Part shown: positions 6,703 through 7,347 of the stretch, one piece after another
Layout: each line of letters begins with the position of its first letter
How positions within the stretch are numbered: the stretch's first letter is position 1
NCBI GenBank assembly: GCA_017630995.1
Contig: JAGBUD010000050.1
Span: 1-7,347 of the forward strand
DNA length: 7,347 nt
DNA from: Clostridia bacterium
GTDB taxonomy: Bacteria > Bacillota_A > Clostridia > Oscillospirales > CAG-272
Direction: 5' to 3'
Notes under the pieces: model-generated
Told to the model about the DNA's origin: nothing
What the model saw: only the letters and a program-made list of their open reading frames with translations
Databases searched by the model: none
Made by a program: the position numbers and the translations under genes

Positions 6703-6781
6703 GCCTAATTGGGAGCTTCAAATCCCGAAAACCAAAGTCACGTTGGCGAAATCGCTTTTGCGAAAATTCAAAGTCGTCAAC
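6695..6781 (+). ncRNA. Structured element at the rpsJ stop and rpsJ-rplC spacer
   Basis: Three potential RNA hairpins follow one another. The first is AGGC/GCCT around a GTAA tetraloop containing the rpsJ stop (6695-6706). The second is TTGGGA/TCCCGA with an 8-base loop (6709-6728, one G-U). The third pairs GTTGGCGA (6742-6749) with TCGTCAAC (6774-6781), eight pairs including one G-U, around an inner TCGC-TTTT-GCGA hairpin (6752-6763). The rplC ribosome binding site lies just downstream, unpaired. This may be a processing, stability or translation-control element; it lacks a U-tract and is unlikely to be a terminator. Confidence 0.4.
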
Positions 6782-6801
6782 CAATAACAATGGAGGAAAA
6801 A

Positions 6802-7347
6802 ATGAAAAAAGGCATTATCGGCAAGAAGCTGGGTATGACCCAGATCTTCGACGAAAAAGGCAACGTAGTACCCGTAACCCTGATTGAAGCAGGTCCTTGC
6901 GTGGTAGCACAGAAGAAGACCGTTGAGAATGACGGTTATGAAGCAGTTCAGCTTGCTTACAAGGATGCAAAGAAGAAGCACCTCACAAAAGCTGAAATCG
7001 GTCATTTTGAAAAGGCAGGAGTTGCTCTTAAGAGACATCTTAAGGAATTCAGACTTGAAGACTGCAGCGCATACGAGACAGGTTCCGTAGTAACCGTCGA
7101 TACCTTCGCCCAGGGCGAGAAGGTCGACATCACAGGTATTACGAAGGGTCGCGGATACACTGGCGCCATCAAGAGATGGAATCTTCACAAGCTCAGAATG
7201 ACTCACGGCGTTGGTCCTGTTCATCGCCAATCCGGTTCTATGGGTGTTATCGACCCCGCTAGAATTTTCAAGAACAAGAAGATGGCAGGTCAGTACGGTA
7301 ACGAGCAGGTTACTATCCAGAATTTGTACGTCGTTAAAATTGACGCA
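6802..7347 (+). CDS. rplC: Large ribosomal subunit protein L3, 3' end cut by window edge
   Basis: There are 182 codons with no stop; bacterial L3 is usually about 205-215 residues, so roughly 25-30 are missing. The N-terminus MKKGIIGKKLGMTQIFDEKG is the canonical L3 start. The middle has GITKGRGYTGAIKRW and THGVGPVHRQSGSMG, the loop that reaches toward the peptidyl transferase centre. Then follow FKNKKMAGQYGNEQVTIQNL and VVKID. L3 is an early-binding 50S assembly protein. GGAGG lies 5 bases before the ATG at 6802. An in-frame ATG at 6790 overlaps that ribosome binding site and would add only MEEK, so it is rejected. The gene is the second of the S10 operon, cotranscribed with rpsJ. Confidence 0.98.
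   Translation, partial: MKKGIIGKKLGMTQIFDEKGNVVPVTLIEAGPCVVAQKKTVENDGYEAVQLAYKDAKKKHLTKAEIGHFEKAGVALKRHLKEFRLEDCSAYETGSVVTVDTFAQGEKVDITGITKGRGYTGAIKRWNLHKLRMTHGVGPVHRQSGSMGVIDPARIFKNKKMAGQYGNEQVTIQNLYVVKIDA

Noticed and set aside
6790..6801. ATG at 6790 as the rplC start
   Set aside because: It overlaps the GGAGG that serves the ATG at 6802 and would add a non-conserved MEEK before the canonical L3 start.
6718..7230. 170-codon minus-strand open frame inside rplC
   Set aside because: It is a shadow of the L3 coding sequence, which is certain from its conserved motifs.

Overview
This window looks chromosomal and comes from a low-to-moderate GC Gram-positive bacterium, most likely an anaerobic member of the Clostridia. 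The grounds are strong AGGAGG-type ribosome binding sites, AT-rich intergenic regions with sigma-A-like promoters, an S10 operon opening with rpsJ-rplC, and a PolA with a degenerate proofreading domain. I cannot name a genus from the sequence alone. Nothing points to a phage, insertion sequence, CRISPR array or recent insertion.

The layout is divergent around a non-coding region at about 5866-6393. To the left, on the minus strand, runs a two-gene unit. It holds an unrecognised polytopic membrane protein with a long acidic C-terminal tail (4678-5865) and polA, DNA polymerase I (2157-4700). The two overlap by 23 bases, which suggests translational coupling. After polA come two hairpins, one a strong 14-bp stem likely to act as a terminator, then about 140 bases with no convincing gene. 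Next is a good minus-strand promoter (1896-1924) for the last gene on the left, an ABC exporter half-transporter (1-1812) cut off by the window edge. That exporter carries an unusual soluble N-terminal extension ending in a four-cysteine zinc ribbon.

To the right, on the plus strand, a near-consensus promoter (6106-6134) drives the start of the S10 ribosomal protein operon: rpsJ (S10, 6394-6702) and rplC (L3, from 6802, truncated by the window end). Between promoter and rpsJ lies a leader of about 250 nt that folds by eye into a coherent, nested multi-branched structure. It is the best candidate in the window for a regulatory RNA, presumably a ribosomal-protein autoregulatory leader. A second, smaller structured element lies between rpsJ and rplC.

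Most of the window is housekeeping. The items deserving a second look are the rpsJ leader RNA, the rpsJ-rplC intergenic fold, the ABC exporter's N-terminal module, and the membrane protein coupled to polA.
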